This document shows, one piece after another, positions 36,056 to 44,669 of a stretch of 64,000 nucleotides of DNA (its first letter is position 1; each line of letters starts with the position of its first letter). The DNA is from Saliniramus fredricksonii (GTDB taxonomy: Bacteria > Pseudomonadota > Alphaproteobacteria > Rhizobiales > Beijerinckiaceae): NCBI RefSeq assembly GCF_900094735.1, contig NZ_FMBM01000002.1:248001-312000 (forward strand). Reading direction: 5' to 3'. The position numbers and the translations under genes are program-made. The notes under the pieces were generated by a model. The model was not told the origin of the DNA. It saw only the letters and a list, made by a program, of their open reading frames with translations, and made no database searches.

Positions 36056-36985
36056 ATGGCTGGCGGGGCAGTGATGCGAGGGCTTGGCCGCCTTGCGCGC
36101 AGCCTCAAGATATTCGCCAAGGCGCTGCTTCTCACCCTCGTCTTCTTCGCGCTCTGGCCCTTCCATAGCGTCTCCCTGCGCCGCCATGGCCGGCTCGCGC
36201 GCCGGCTGCCGATCCTGTTTCACCGCATCGCCTGCGCGCTGATCGGCCTGGCGATCCATGAGAGCGGCACCCGCCCGCGCGACGTGCCGGCGCTCATTCT
36301 CTCCAACCATTCCTCCTGGATCGACATCGTCGCGCTCTCGGCGCTCGCGCCGGTTTCCTTCGTCGCGAAATCCGAGATTGCCGGCTGGCCCGTCTTCGGG
36401 ACGCTGGCGCGGCTGCAGCGCTCGATCTTCGTCGACCGCAACAACCGCCGCGCCACCGGTGAGATCGCGCAGACCATGGCGCGCCGGCTGGGGCGCGGCG
36501 AGTGGATCGTGCTCTTCGCCGAGGGCACCACCAGCGACGGCAACCGCGTCCTGCCCTTCAAGGCGCCGCTGGTGGGGGCTGCGCGCATGGCGCTCGATCC
36601 GGGGAGAGGTGAGGCGCAAGGGGAGGGCGCTCCCACACTTCTCCCCGCGCTCCTGCTGCAACCGCTCGCCATCACCTATACCCGCCGCAACGGCCTGCCG
36701 CTGACGCGCCGCGAGCGGCCCGATCTGTGCTGGTACGGCACCATGGATCTGGTCCCCCATCTCGCCGATATCCTCGCCGGCGGCTCCATCGACGTGGTGA
36801 TCCACTGGGGCACGCCCCGCAGCTTCGATGCACAAAGCGACCGCAAGGCCATGACCCGCGCCGCCTGGCGCGAGGTCCGCGCGGCGGTCAGCCGGGCGAA
36901 TCGGGGGCTGGATGTGGCGGGAGATAACGTCCGGGAGGATGAATGTTCGCGCGCTGATCATCGCCGAACGGCTGATAGCAGGTGA
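36056..36985 (+). CDS. 1-acyl-sn-glycerol-3-phosphate acyltransferase family protein (PlsC-like)
   Basis: The 309-residue membrane-associated acyltransferase has a hydrophobic N-terminal helix (FAKALLLTLVFFALWPFHSV). The HX4D catalytic motif (LSNHSSWIDIVAL), the glycerol-phosphate-binding FVDRNNRRATGE and FAEGTTSDGNRVLPF follow. Members make phosphatidic acid or ornithine lipid. Around residues 181-200 a Gly/Glu/Pro insertion (GRGEAQGEGAPTLLPA) comes from a stretch with GGGGAGAG/CTCTCCCC-like ends and looks like an in-frame repeat insertion. The C-terminus is Arg/Ser-rich. It is coupled to rimI. Confidence 0.85.
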   Translation: MAGGAVMRGLGRLARSLKIFAKALLLTLVFFALWPFHSVSLRRHGRLARRLPILFHRIACALIGLAIHESGTRPRDVPALILSNHSSWIDIVALSALAPVSFVAKSEIAGWPVFGTLARLQRSIFVDRNNRRATGEIAQTMARRLGRGEWIVLFAEGTTSDGNRVLPFKAPLVGAARMALDPGRGEAQGEGAPTLLPALLLQPLAITYTRRNGLPLTRRERPDLCWYGTMDLVPHLADILAGGSIDVVIHWGTPRSFDAQSDRKAMTRAAWREVRAAVSRANRGLDVAGDNVREDECSRADHRRTADSR

Positions 36986-37159
36986 AAATCTCGAAACGAA
37001 TGGCGCTGCCCGATATCTCGGATTGCACGACGCTGCGCTTGGCACATCGCATACCCGCAGGCGTTTACGCAATTCCATGAAGGTCGCGCGCTGCGACTTG
37101 TCGTCGCCAATTGGCGCGTGTACCAGAGGCGAACTATATTCTGGGTAGGTATTCTTCCA

Positions 37160-38668
37160 ATGGATAGAAAATCCAGCATCACACGGCGCGCTGCCGTGGT
37201 GGGTGGTGTGGGCCTCGTCGGCTTCATCGCCGGTCGTTCGGCAATGCCGGCCTTGCCGTCGACGGATGGCGTCCGCTCACTGGACGCGCCGGTCGTTCAG
37301 GCTGGTCGCGACAGGGAATTCACGCTGAACGATGCCAGCATGCTGTCAAAGACGCCGATACACCGGCATATGCAACTGCGGCAGTCCGATGACGACCTGA
37401 TCAGGGAGTTTCGCAGGATACTGGCCCAGGCGCAGGCGGAGGGGCGGCCCGTCAATGTCGGCGCTGCACGTCATTCCATGGGTGGTCAGGCCATACCGCG
37501 CGATGGAACCGCGATTTCAATCGACAATGCCCGGCTCGAGGCCGATACGTCGGCGGGCATCTATCGCGTCAATGGCGCCGCGCGCTGGTCCGAGGTCATC
37601 GCAGCATTGGATCCGCTGGGCTTCAGCCCGGCTGTCATGCAGTCGAACAGCGATTTCGGGGTCGCCGCGACGTTTTCGGTCAATGCCCATGGCTGGCCGG
37701 TGCCCTTTGGACCGATGGGCGCGACGGTCCGGTCGCTGCGCATGGTCTTGCCGGATGGCGAGCTGGTGACGGCTTCGCGCAGCGAGAATGCCGAGCTCTT
37801 CGCTCTTGCCATGGGTGGTTACGGGCTGATCGGGCTGATCGTTGATCTCGAAGTCGAGATGGTGGCGAACCAGCGCCTCGCCCCGTCCTTCGAGATCATG
37901 CCGGCCGCCGAATTCCCGGCATCGTTTCGCGCCGCCGTGGATGATCCGGCGAAACCGATGGTCTATGGCCGGCTCAACGTCGATCGCGCCAATCTCTTCG
38001 AAGAAGCGCTGCTTGTCAGTTATTCACCGACGGAGGATCAGTCGGATATCCCGGCGGCGCGTGGCTCGGGAACGCTGTCTCACCTCGCATCCCGTCTGTA
38101 TCGTATGCAGGTGGGGCGCGAAGGGATGAAACGCCTGCGCTGGTGGGCGGAAAAGGGGCTCGCGCCGCTTTTTGCCGGCGAGAGTACGCGCAACTCCCTC
38201 ATGAACGAGCCCGTCGCGACACTCGATGACCGGGATCCGAACCGTGTCGATATTCTGCATGAATACTTCATTCCCTTCGAGGCCTTCGACGGGTTCCTGC
38301 ACGCCTGCCGTGAGGTCATTCCGAACGCCTTCGTCGAATTCCTGAATGTGACGCTGCGATACGTGGACAGGGATCCCGATAGCTGGCTTGCGCATTCGCC
38401 GACGCCGCGGATCGCGGCAGTCATGTCCTTCACGCAGGAGGTCACGCGCCGCGCCGAGGCCGATCACGCGCGCATGACGCGTGACCTGATCGATCGCGTG
38501 CTGGAACTGGGGGGCAGCTACTACCTGCCTTACCGGCCGCATGCGCGGATCGACCAGTTCAAGGCCGCCTATCCGCGCGCCGTCGCATTCGCGCAGGCCA
38601 AGCGGCGCATCGATCCCGCCTTGCGCCTGCGTAACAATCTCTGGGATCAATATCTGGGTGCAGTATGA
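37160..38668 (+). CDS. Tat-exported FAD-binding oxidoreductase (FAD_binding_4 family)
   Basis: The 502-residue protein starts with a twin-arginine-type leader (SSITRRAAVVGGVGLVGFIA), so it is probably exported folded. The FAD-binding domain has GAARHSMGGQAIPRDGTAIS, the GVAATFSVNAHGWPVPFGPM region and GYGLIGLIVDLEVE. No cysteine stands in the covalent-FAD position next to the ArgHisSer motif. The C-terminal cap resembles sugar and alditol oxidases (ALO/GLO group). The next two genes overlap in sequence by 4 bases each, so they probably act with it. A GTG at 37118 is an alternative start. The substrate is unknown. Confidence 0.82.
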   Translation: MDRKSSITRRAAVVGGVGLVGFIAGRSAMPALPSTDGVRSLDAPVVQAGRDREFTLNDASMLSKTPIHRHMQLRQSDDDLIREFRRILAQAQAEGRPVNVGAARHSMGGQAIPRDGTAISIDNARLEADTSAGIYRVNGAARWSEVIAALDPLGFSPAVMQSNSDFGVAATFSVNAHGWPVPFGPMGATVRSLRMVLPDGELVTASRSENAELFALAMGGYGLIGLIVDLEVEMVANQRLAPSFEIMPAAEFPASFRAAVDDPAKPMVYGRLNVDRANLFEEALLVSYSPTEDQSDIPAARGSGTLSHLASRLYRMQVGREGMKRLRWWAEKGLAPLFAGESTRNSLMNEPVATLDDRDPNRVDILHEYFIPFEAFDGFLHACREVIPNAFVEFLNVTLRYVDRDPDSWLAHSPTPRIAAVMSFTQEVTRRAEADHARMTRDLIDRVLELGGSYYLPYRPHARIDQFKAAYPRAVAFAQAKRRIDPALRLRNNLWDQYLGAV

Positions 38669-39072
38669 GCTTCGAAAAGAAAACCTGCCTCGCTTACGGG
38701 GTGATTCTCCTGGCCGTTTCGGCGATCAATTACATTCCCGGCCTGACGGATCCTGATGGTCTCGCCTTTGGAATCTTCAATCTGGACATATTCGATGACA
38801 TGTTGCATCTGGCCTCGGCAATCTGGGCCTTCGCTGCAGCGATGATTTCATTGCGCTCTGCAAGAATATTCCTGATCTTGTTCGGTGCGGCATATCTCGG
38901 TGATGGTGTGTTCGGTATATTCACCGGGTGGGGGTATCTGGATCTGGGGATCTTCACCAATGAATCGCTCGGCTTCAGCCTCTCTGTATTGAGAATTGCC
39001 GCGAACCTGCCGCATATCGCACTCGGTGCAGTGGCGCTCGCAGCGGGTCTGATCTCGCTGCGGCGCGCATGA
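38665..39072 (+). CDS. DUF4383-like small membrane protein
   Basis: The 135-residue protein has four hydrophobic segments: the first at LAYGVILLAVSAINYIPGL, one around HLASAIWAFAAAMISL, one at FLILFGAAYLGDGVFGIF and the last at ALGAVALAAGLISL. Its layout, with conserved Asp/His/Asn in the loops (DIFDDMLHLASA), resembles DUF4383 proteins of unknown role. Its ATG overlaps the FAD oxidase stop and its stop overlaps the next start, so it is translationally coupled on both sides. It may anchor the exported oxidase or carry electrons, but that is inference. Confidence 0.7.
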   Translation: MSFEKKTCLAYGVILLAVSAINYIPGLTDPDGLAFGIFNLDIFDDMLHLASAIWAFAAAMISLRSARIFLILFGAAYLGDGVFGIFTGWGYLDLGIFTNESLGFSLSVLRIAANLPHIALGAVALAAGLISLRRA

Positions 39073-40130
39073 TGGGGCCCGGTATGCGCAGGCTCTGTCG
39101 TCTGTTGATGCGCGGCATGCTGGTGCTGCTGATCGTCGTTCTCGGTTTTGCCAGCCCGGTTGTCTATGTCGAGACGATGTGCCGGGAGGACGCCGTTTCT
39201 CAGGTGTCGACGCCGCTGGCTGAGCGGACGCGCTCCGCCACGCGCACGCTCATGACCTATCCCGAATGGCATATCGTGCATGCCTATGATGATTATGCCG
39301 AGATCATCAGCCGGCGTGATCCGCATGATTTCGGCTACTGGTCCGCCATTACGGGCTATTGGCGGATTGTCTGCGATCTGACGCGTGCCAGTGCGGCTCT
39401 GGGTGAGGTCGATGGCGAAACACGCCAGATGATTCACATCATCGGCGTATCCTTCACCTTCGAGATGCTGCTCAAGGCGGCGTATGAGGAGAGTATCGGG
39501 CGTCTGGTGACATGGGTCCGCGGCCCCGAGCAGAGTGCGCTCGACCAGCTCTCCGCGCGTCAGGCGGCGGCTTACGCTGAATTCCTGCAACAGGTGCCGT
39601 GGTATCGCTACGACTTCCGCGCGGATGCCGCTGCCTTGCGGGCGGCATCGCAGGGGACGTTCCGGGATCGGGAACGCGCCATCGCGCTCGGGCTGGAGCA
39701 TCATGCGCGCGCGGCTTATGCCGGGCTGATCGCGCAGGCGGTCGAGGCCGTCGGGCAGGACGAGCTGACCCTCGAGATGGTCGTCGCGGATCTCGATCCC
39801 CGTATCCTGGAAGCGGCTGACGGTGTGCGCCTGCTGCGCATGACGGAGCAGGGGGCCCTCGTCGAGACGCCCCGTTATCGCAAGCTGACGGGCATTCTGT
39901 TCGACTGGGCGCAGGCTGGGGCCCGCTTTGTGGAAATCGCCGGCAATGATCAGATCATGTTCACCGCGATTTCGCAGCGCTCCGGGCAGGAAGGCGCCCT
40001 CGCCGATCTGCCGCGCCAGGGCTATGGTGATACCCGTCATCTCTTCCTGATCCCGGTCGGGGAGCTCGGGGGCGCTCTTCGCAATCTCGAAGAGAACGGT
40101 CTGCAACTAGAGCATGTGCATGATTACTGA
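39069..40130 (+). CDS. Membrane-anchored protein of unknown function
   Basis: The 353-residue protein has one N-terminal hydrophobic segment (GMLVLLIVVLGFASPVVYVE) and a large presumably periplasmic domain. The domain contains aromatic and histidine clusters (TLMTYPEWHIVHAYDDYAEI; HDFGYWSAITGYWRIVCDLT). I do not recognise the family. It is the last of three overlapping genes behind the Tat-exported FAD oxidase. The repeated 103-codon gene begins 31 bases after its stop, at the left edge of the island. Confidence 0.7.
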   Translation: MMGPGMRRLCRLLMRGMLVLLIVVLGFASPVVYVETMCREDAVSQVSTPLAERTRSATRTLMTYPEWHIVHAYDDYAEIISRRDPHDFGYWSAITGYWRIVCDLTRASAALGEVDGETRQMIHIIGVSFTFEMLLKAAYEESIGRLVTWVRGPEQSALDQLSARQAAAYAEFLQQVPWYRYDFRADAAALRAASQGTFRDRERAIALGLEHHARAAYAGLIAQAVEAVGQDELTLEMVVADLDPRILEAADGVRLLRMTEQGALVETPRYRKLTGILFDWAQAGARFVEIAGNDQIMFTAISQRSGQEGALADLPRQGYGDTRHLFLIPVGELGGALRNLEENGLQLEHVHDY

Positions 40131-40158
40131 GGGGCAGTACAATCGCAGGAAGGGCGGT

Positions 40159-40460
40159 CGCATGGCAGCGCATAAAGGCGAATTACGCGTGCTTTCGAGA
40201 CGGTTTGTCCTGGCCGTGCCGGTTCTGGCCGTCTGCTGGATCGCGGTGCTTGCGCTCGTTCTGCGTTTCGGTGGCGAGGCGCCGGCCGTTTTCGTGCCGT
40301 TCCCGCCCGCCGATCTTCTCGCGAGCCTTCCCGATGCCGCCGTGACGTCTGTTTCGCCGATTTCGCTGACCTTGCGCAGCGATACGCCCGATCTGACGCA
40401 GCGTCTCTACGCAGCCGGCGCATGGCTGGTGCTGCCCGCCGGGCTGGAAGGCTGCATTCC
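40159..40460. repeat. Long direct repeat, left copy
   Basis: This 302-bp block reappears at 47014-47315 in the same orientation. I count four mismatches (40200 A/G, 40364 C/T, 40422 A/G, 40452 C/G). Identity stops sharply at both ends. The two copies bracket 6.5 kb of accessory DNA. Confidence 0.9.
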
Positions 40461-40473
40461 CGCAGCGCGGTAG
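40162..40473 (+). CDS. Small membrane protein, left copy of a duplicated gene
   Basis: The 103-residue protein has a basic start (AAHKGELRVLSRRF), one hydrophobic helix (VLAVPVLAVCWIAVLALVLR) and an extracytoplasmic tail with a single Cys near the end (LVLPAGLEGCIP). The copy at 47017 encodes the same protein except for a Ser-to-Leu change and a different last three residues (AAR here, GAP there). The family is not known to me. This copy follows the FAD oxidase operon and may be its fourth gene and the original copy. Confidence 0.65.
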   Translation: MAAHKGELRVLSRRFVLAVPVLAVCWIAVLALVLRFGGEAPAVFVPFPPADLLASLPDAAVTSVSPISLTLRSDTPDLTQRLYAAGAWLVLPAGLEGCIPAAR

Positions 40474-40514
40474 GCCCCGTCGCCATCCCCGGTGCTGCCG
40501 CGATGCCGGCCATG

Positions 40515-40559
40515 TTGGCGACCACACTTGGCGCTCATGCTTGGCGACCACACTTGGCG
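40515..40559. repeat. Two 19-base direct repeats upstream of the NTF2-like gene
   Basis: TTGGCGACCACACTTGGCG occurs at 40515-40533 and again at 40541-40559, with start points 26 bases apart. Each unit itself contains two TTGGCG hexamers. The pair lies 50-95 bases before ATG 40610, where a regulator could bind. No known site is matched. Confidence 0.7.
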
Positions 40560-40609
40560 GCGCGCGCGCCCCGGGTTAGGTTGACCCAACGACAAGAGGA
40601 GGATGCCCC

Positions 40610-40990
40610 ATGGCCGATCAGAATATTGTCAACGAGGCCTTTCTCGACGCCTTCGCCGAGGCCTGGAACCGCCATGACCCGGACGCCATCCTCGCCATGA
40701 TGACCGAAGACTGCGCCTTCCTCCCCGCCACCGGCCCCAATGCCGACGGCGCCCGTTTTGAGGGCCAGACAGACGTCCGCGCCGCCATCGAAACCTTCTT
40801 CCAGAACTTCCCCGACGCCAGCTGGAACGCCCCCAGACACTTCATCCAGGGCAACCGCGGCGTCACCGAATGGCTCTTCAAGGCCACCGGCCCGAATGGC
40901 AAGATCGAGACCTATGGCTGCGATCTTTTCGTGTTCAGGGACGGGAAGATCGCGGTGAAGGATTCGTATCGGAAGAATCGGGTTGGGTGA
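40610..40990 (+). CDS. Nuclear transport factor 2-like (SnoaL/SgcJ-type) protein
   Basis: The 126-residue alpha+beta barrel protein begins with FLDAFAEAWNRHDPDAILAMM and has the typical strands FLPATGPNADGARFEGQTDV, TEWLFKATGPNGKIETYGCD and LFVFRDGKIAVKDSYRKNR. The family contains ketosteroid-isomerase-like enzymes, polyketide cyclases and many uncharacterised stress proteins. A strong AAGAGGAGG ribosome site precedes the ATG. It is convergent with the restriction-modification genes. Confidence 0.85.
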   Translation: MADQNIVNEAFLDAFAEAWNRHDPDAILAMMTEDCAFLPATGPNADGARFEGQTDVRAAIETFFQNFPDASWNAPRHFIQGNRGVTEWLFKATGPNGKIETYGCDLFVFRDGKIAVKDSYRKNRVG

Positions 40991-41021
40991 GGTGGGGGGA
41001 GATGCCCCCCAAGTTGATTCA

Positions 41022-42479
41022 TTACTCTGCCATGACCCTAAGGAATGAATAAATTATAGCGTCTGCATCGGCACCAAGTTGTGTTTCTATTCCATCAGCT
41101 TCGTCCCGCAATCGAGCCGCCTTTTCAACGCGATCTGCGATCACTGCTTCCATTGCCGGTTCAAGACGGGGGATTTGGAAGCCCTGAACGTCAAAGACCT
41201 CGATTTCCGGAATGCTTGATCCATAGGGCAAGCATTTCACCCGAGGTCGACCCAACGTTGGATGCGTCATGGCCATAAGCAGGTAGCCAGTTCGGCATTT
41301 TGGTTCGTTCGGAGCGATCCGGATGATATGGTCCGAGATCACTTTATCCTCGTGACAATGCCCGGCGATCATGGCGGAACCATTGAGGCCGTAGATCTGT
41401 CCGGAACGAGAAAGGAGGATCCAGCCTTGCCTGACCCTTCCATCGTAGGGATCGCCGAAGTCTTTGTCTGCGATGCGCTTTGTGATATCGGGGTTGATTT
41501 CGAATAGGTCGGAACTGTCGAGCAAGTAGACGCCATCTTCAGCCGCAATTCGGCGGAATCGTGTTGGCAGCCATACGTCGAAACCGAGGTCGGTGATTGA
41601 CGACCAAGCTGCTGCCCTCTTTCCTAAATGCGCAGCGATAGCCTTTGCTGACGGGTTGTGGTGCCATGCATCGAGCCTGCGGCGAGTAGTACCAAATACT
41701 TCGCTTGCTCGAGCCGAGAAGCCTGTTTCTCCTAGGTCATCTGGCGAGAATTCCCCGAATGCCTTCAGAAAAAGATCCTCAGCTTCCAGCATCAGAGCGT
41801 AAGCGCGATCACGCTTGGCCAAGACTGACTTTGCCTTGGTATCGAATTCGCCCAGCCGCTGCGGACCAACGTGGACAATCGGAAGCGCGTGAAAGTGATG
41901 GGTTTCGAGGTGTTTGATGATATGGCCATACTGCGCGGCTTTCATCATTTCTCGCACCGTCGGCGCGCGCAGGTAAGCATAGATCCAGCCCCACCAGTCC
42001 GGATCGACAGCATCGATGCGGATTAAGTCGTGCGAAATCAGGATGTCCTTAGTGGGGGAGTGAGCGAGTGTGGCCCGGCCAACGCTGCCCGAACAGGTTA
42101 CAAGGATCGTGCCTTCTTTCACAAACCGCTGTGCATGATCGCCGGTTCTGTCCAGCGACAGCCATTTCCGCGGGACGGGGCGAACGTCATACACCTGCGT
42201 CGCCGCGAGGAACGGTGTTCCGAACTCCGGTCCCACCTGGATTCCCTTCAGCCTAGACGGCTGCCATGCATGGGCGACGCTCGCAAGGCGCGTCCAGCCC
42301 GATCCCTGCGCCTCAATGGCGACGCGGACGCCGAAACCGCTCGCTAGGAAGTTCTCGGCTTCCATTCGCCGCCCACCGTTGAATAACAGCGATGCCTTTA
42401 GCGACAACGCCTTTACGTTGTGCCACGGCCAGTCGCTTTGCGGGGCGCGGGGCGGGGTCAGTCTTGCTCGGACAGCCAT
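41022..42479 (-). CDS. Restriction-modification specificity (S) subunit
   Basis: The 485-residue protein has the two-part layout of HsdS-type subunits. Two target-recognition regions are present, each with the phrase type LISHDLIRIDA / VISDHIIRIAP and a following YLRAPTVREMMKAAQYGHII or LLMAMTHPTLGRPRVKCLPY segment, separated and followed by helical spacers. It would read the DNA target for the methylase-nuclease encoded just upstream. The ATG overlaps the end of that gene by 22 bases. Base composition is lower in G+C than in the flanking core genes. Confidence 0.85.
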   Translation of the reverse strand: MAVRARLTPPRAPQSDWPWHNVKALSLKASLLFNGGRRMEAENFLASGFGVRVAIEAQGSGWTRLASVAHAWQPSRLKGIQVGPEFGTPFLAATQVYDVRPVPRKWLSLDRTGDHAQRFVKEGTILVTCSGSVGRATLAHSPTKDILISHDLIRIDAVDPDWWGWIYAYLRAPTVREMMKAAQYGHIIKHLETHHFHALPIVHVGPQRLGEFDTKAKSVLAKRDRAYALMLEAEDLFLKAFGEFSPDDLGETGFSARASEVFGTTRRRLDAWHHNPSAKAIAAHLGKRAAAWSSITDLGFDVWLPTRFRRIAAEDGVYLLDSSDLFEINPDITKRIADKDFGDPYDGRVRQGWILLSRSGQIYGLNGSAMIAGHCHEDKVISDHIIRIAPNEPKCRTGYLLMAMTHPTLGRPRVKCLPYGSSIPEIEVFDVQGFQIPRLEPAMEAVIADRVEKAARLRDEADGIETQLGADADAIIYSFLRVMAE

Positions 42480-44434
42480 GTTCTGAATGCCTGTGCGATC
42501 TGCAATGTGTTGTCGTCAATGACCTTTCGGCGCGTCCGTTGCTTCTTGTAAACGGGCTTCCCTTCCTCATACTCCTTCAGGGTTTCTTCAACCTCTTCGA
42601 CAATCTCGTTGCCTGTCTTGTCGCGGACATAGGTGACGTTGCCGCGCTTATCGTGGCCGATGTGGTTGGCTACGGCCATGAAGACTTCATAGTCATTCAT
42701 CCGCCCGGCGGCAGATTCGACGGCGATTTCCTCATTAGTTTTGCGCTCCAGGACCAGAACGCTGGTCTGGACGCTGACGTGGGGCTGGAAGGTGTCCGGA
42801 TGCAGATCGATGCTGGCAAGAACTCGGGTGTTCTGAAGTATCCACTCGCGCACATATCCGAGCCCCGGTGAACCAAGAATGCCGTCGGGTAGCACTATGG
42901 CGCACCGGCCCGTGCCGGGCTTCAAGAATTTCACACAACGCTCAATAAAAAGGATTTCCGGCGGCTGGGACTTCTGCACCGCATCGGTTCGCGTCCAGCG
43001 ATCGGTGTCTGCGTCATAGGACCAGATGTGGCCAAGGTCGTACGCTTCGAGTATCGAAGGTTCATCGATTGGGATCTTTGAGCCGAATGGAGGGTTCGTA
43101 AAAATTAAGTCGACTTCGCCCATGATCTTGCGCTCGCGCAGGTCGTCATCCCACGTCGCGGCCGGTTTTAGCGAGTTTGCCTGAAACAATCCGCCAGCCC
43201 CGTCATTGTTCATGACCATATTCATCTTTGACGCCTTGACGAGGTTAGGATTCAAGTCCATCCCGACGATGAAGTTTTGGGCGAACCGCTGGACCCGCTG
43301 GCGGATAGCGTTCTCGGCTCGCTCTACGTCTCCCCACTTGCTGATCTCAGCGCCACGGATTTTCTCGATGACATAGTTCATGGCGGTGATGAGAAATCCG
43401 CCGGTGCCACATGCCGGATCGAGTATAACTTGTCGCTCACTTGGATCGAGCATTGATACTGTCATCTGGCAGATGTTGCGTGGGGTGAAAAACTCTCCCC
43501 GATCACCACGAAGATTCGAGCCCACAATTTCTTCGTAGGCCCGGCCCTTCACGTCGATATCGCTCTCAAGGAGCGAGTACATCTGTAGCTGGCTAACTAT
43601 GTACGCCAAAACTTCTGGGTTTAGTTCAATTGTTTCATTTTCACGGAAGATCGTTATATATTCTTTTTTAACTTCATTGAATAAGTTTTCAATGCGTTTT
43701 TTGACTTTAAGACGCCCGTTTAGGCCATGGCGGTCTTTTGATGTAGCGTAAAACTCGACCTCATTTGAGCTTCTCTCATCGTGAATTTTGCAGAAAATTA
43801 TCTTCAGCAATTCCCAAAACGCTTCTGGTTTTTGTAGTCCTTGGTTCCCTGCGATATAATTGTGACAACGGCGGAAGGCAAAAAGAAGGGCATCAGACGA
43901 AGCGGCCTTAAGTTGATCGAACCGTGGGCGTTCTACTTCATCCTCTGTTCGCCCCTTTCCGGGCAGGTCCGGTATTTCCTCAAATACGATCTTTCCATTC
44001 GTATCAACGCGCCTGTAACAGAAACGCTCCAAACCATTCGTCCACATGCCATAGATAACATTGGGGCATGCGGACATATAGCTATGAAGCTGCGCGACCC
44101 CTTCCTTTCGGTCAGTTGATTTGACTTTTTGCGACTTGCATTCGACAACTGTTCGCGCTCGATCCTGAACATGCGCGTCGCCTTCATCAAATATGGCAAG
44201 ATCAGCGCGCGGCTTGCGCGAACCTAATCGAAGGGTAAATTCTACAGATATTTCAGCTTTTTCGTATCCATACTCGCGGACAAGGGATTTGGCAATTTCC
44301 TGTCGCACGTACTCTTCTGGAGTTTCGTTCCGCTGTGTAGTGCCGTCAATGTAATCGAGAATTTTTCCCTGTTGTACGATTACCGCTGCAGGCTTAATCA
44401 GTTTTGCTTGGGCCTCTGTTTTACGCAAAGCCAC
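42458..44434 (-). CDS. Fused nuclease-N6-adenine methyltransferase of a two-gene RM system
   Basis: The protein has 658 residues from GTG 44434, which has an AGAGGGG ribosome site (another GTG is at 44461). An HsdR-N-type PD-(D/E)XK nuclease domain comes first (ADLAIFDEG with Asp78, VVECKSQ with Glu98 and Lys100). A helical segment and an HsdM-type methylase domain follow, with DPACGTGG (residues 339-346) and NPPFG (447-451). No helicase or translocase domain and no separate hsdR are present. The layout matches BcgI-like (type IIB/IIG) enzymes, which cut without ATP-driven translocation. The DNA has AT-rich patches (e.g. 43620-43700), which supports lateral transfer. Confidence 0.87.
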   Translation of the reverse strand: MALRKTEAQAKLIKPAAVIVQQGKILDYIDGTTQRNETPEEYVRQEIAKSLVREYGYEKAEISVEFTLRLGSRKPRADLAIFDEGDAHVQDRARTVVECKSQKVKSTDRKEGVAQLHSYMSACPNVIYGMWTNGLERFCYRRVDTNGKIVFEEIPDLPGKGRTEDEVERPRFDQLKAASSDALLFAFRRCHNYIAGNQGLQKPEAFWELLKIIFCKIHDERSSNEVEFYATSKDRHGLNGRLKVKKRIENLFNEVKKEYITIFRENETIELNPEVLAYIVSQLQMYSLLESDIDVKGRAYEEIVGSNLRGDRGEFFTPRNICQMTVSMLDPSERQVILDPACGTGGFLITAMNYVIEKIRGAEISKWGDVERAENAIRQRVQRFAQNFIVGMDLNPNLVKASKMNMVMNNDGAGGLFQANSLKPAATWDDDLRERKIMGEVDLIFTNPPFGSKIPIDEPSILEAYDLGHIWSYDADTDRWTRTDAVQKSQPPEILFIERCVKFLKPGTGRCAIVLPDGILGSPGLGYVREWILQNTRVLASIDLHPDTFQPHVSVQTSVLVLERKTNEEIAVESAAGRMNDYEVFMAVANHIGHDKRGNVTYVRDKTGNEIVEEVEETLKEYEEGKPVYKKQRTRRKVIDDNTLQIAQAFRTWLSEQD

Positions 44435-44669
44435 GCCGAATCCCCTCTCTAAACATGGCACGCCAACTTACGGGCTCTTTTCCACATATTGATGCTCAAG
44501 TCCATCCAGAATCAAGAGGTTTTTTGGCAATCTAAGAGCAGCGCCAATCTACGAATTGGGTGTTTTTGGCAAGCCGAGGGTACGGGTAAAAGCGCGACAT
44601 CCGCGTGATGTTGCAAGGAAAGCACGGTCGCCGGGAGATGCGAAAGCGCTCCGGCGCCGTATGATCATC

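Noticed and set aside
34745-37078. 777-codon minus-strand ORF antisense to tsaB-rimI-plsC
   Set aside because: Arg/Asp/Gly/His-rich shadow of three well-supported plus-strand genes; no family features.
40461-40609. attL copy of the dusA 5' end at the left border of the island
   Set aside because: I looked for the ATGATGGACTGGAC-type sequence around the left repeat and saw no match; the original left end may lie outside the window or be lost.
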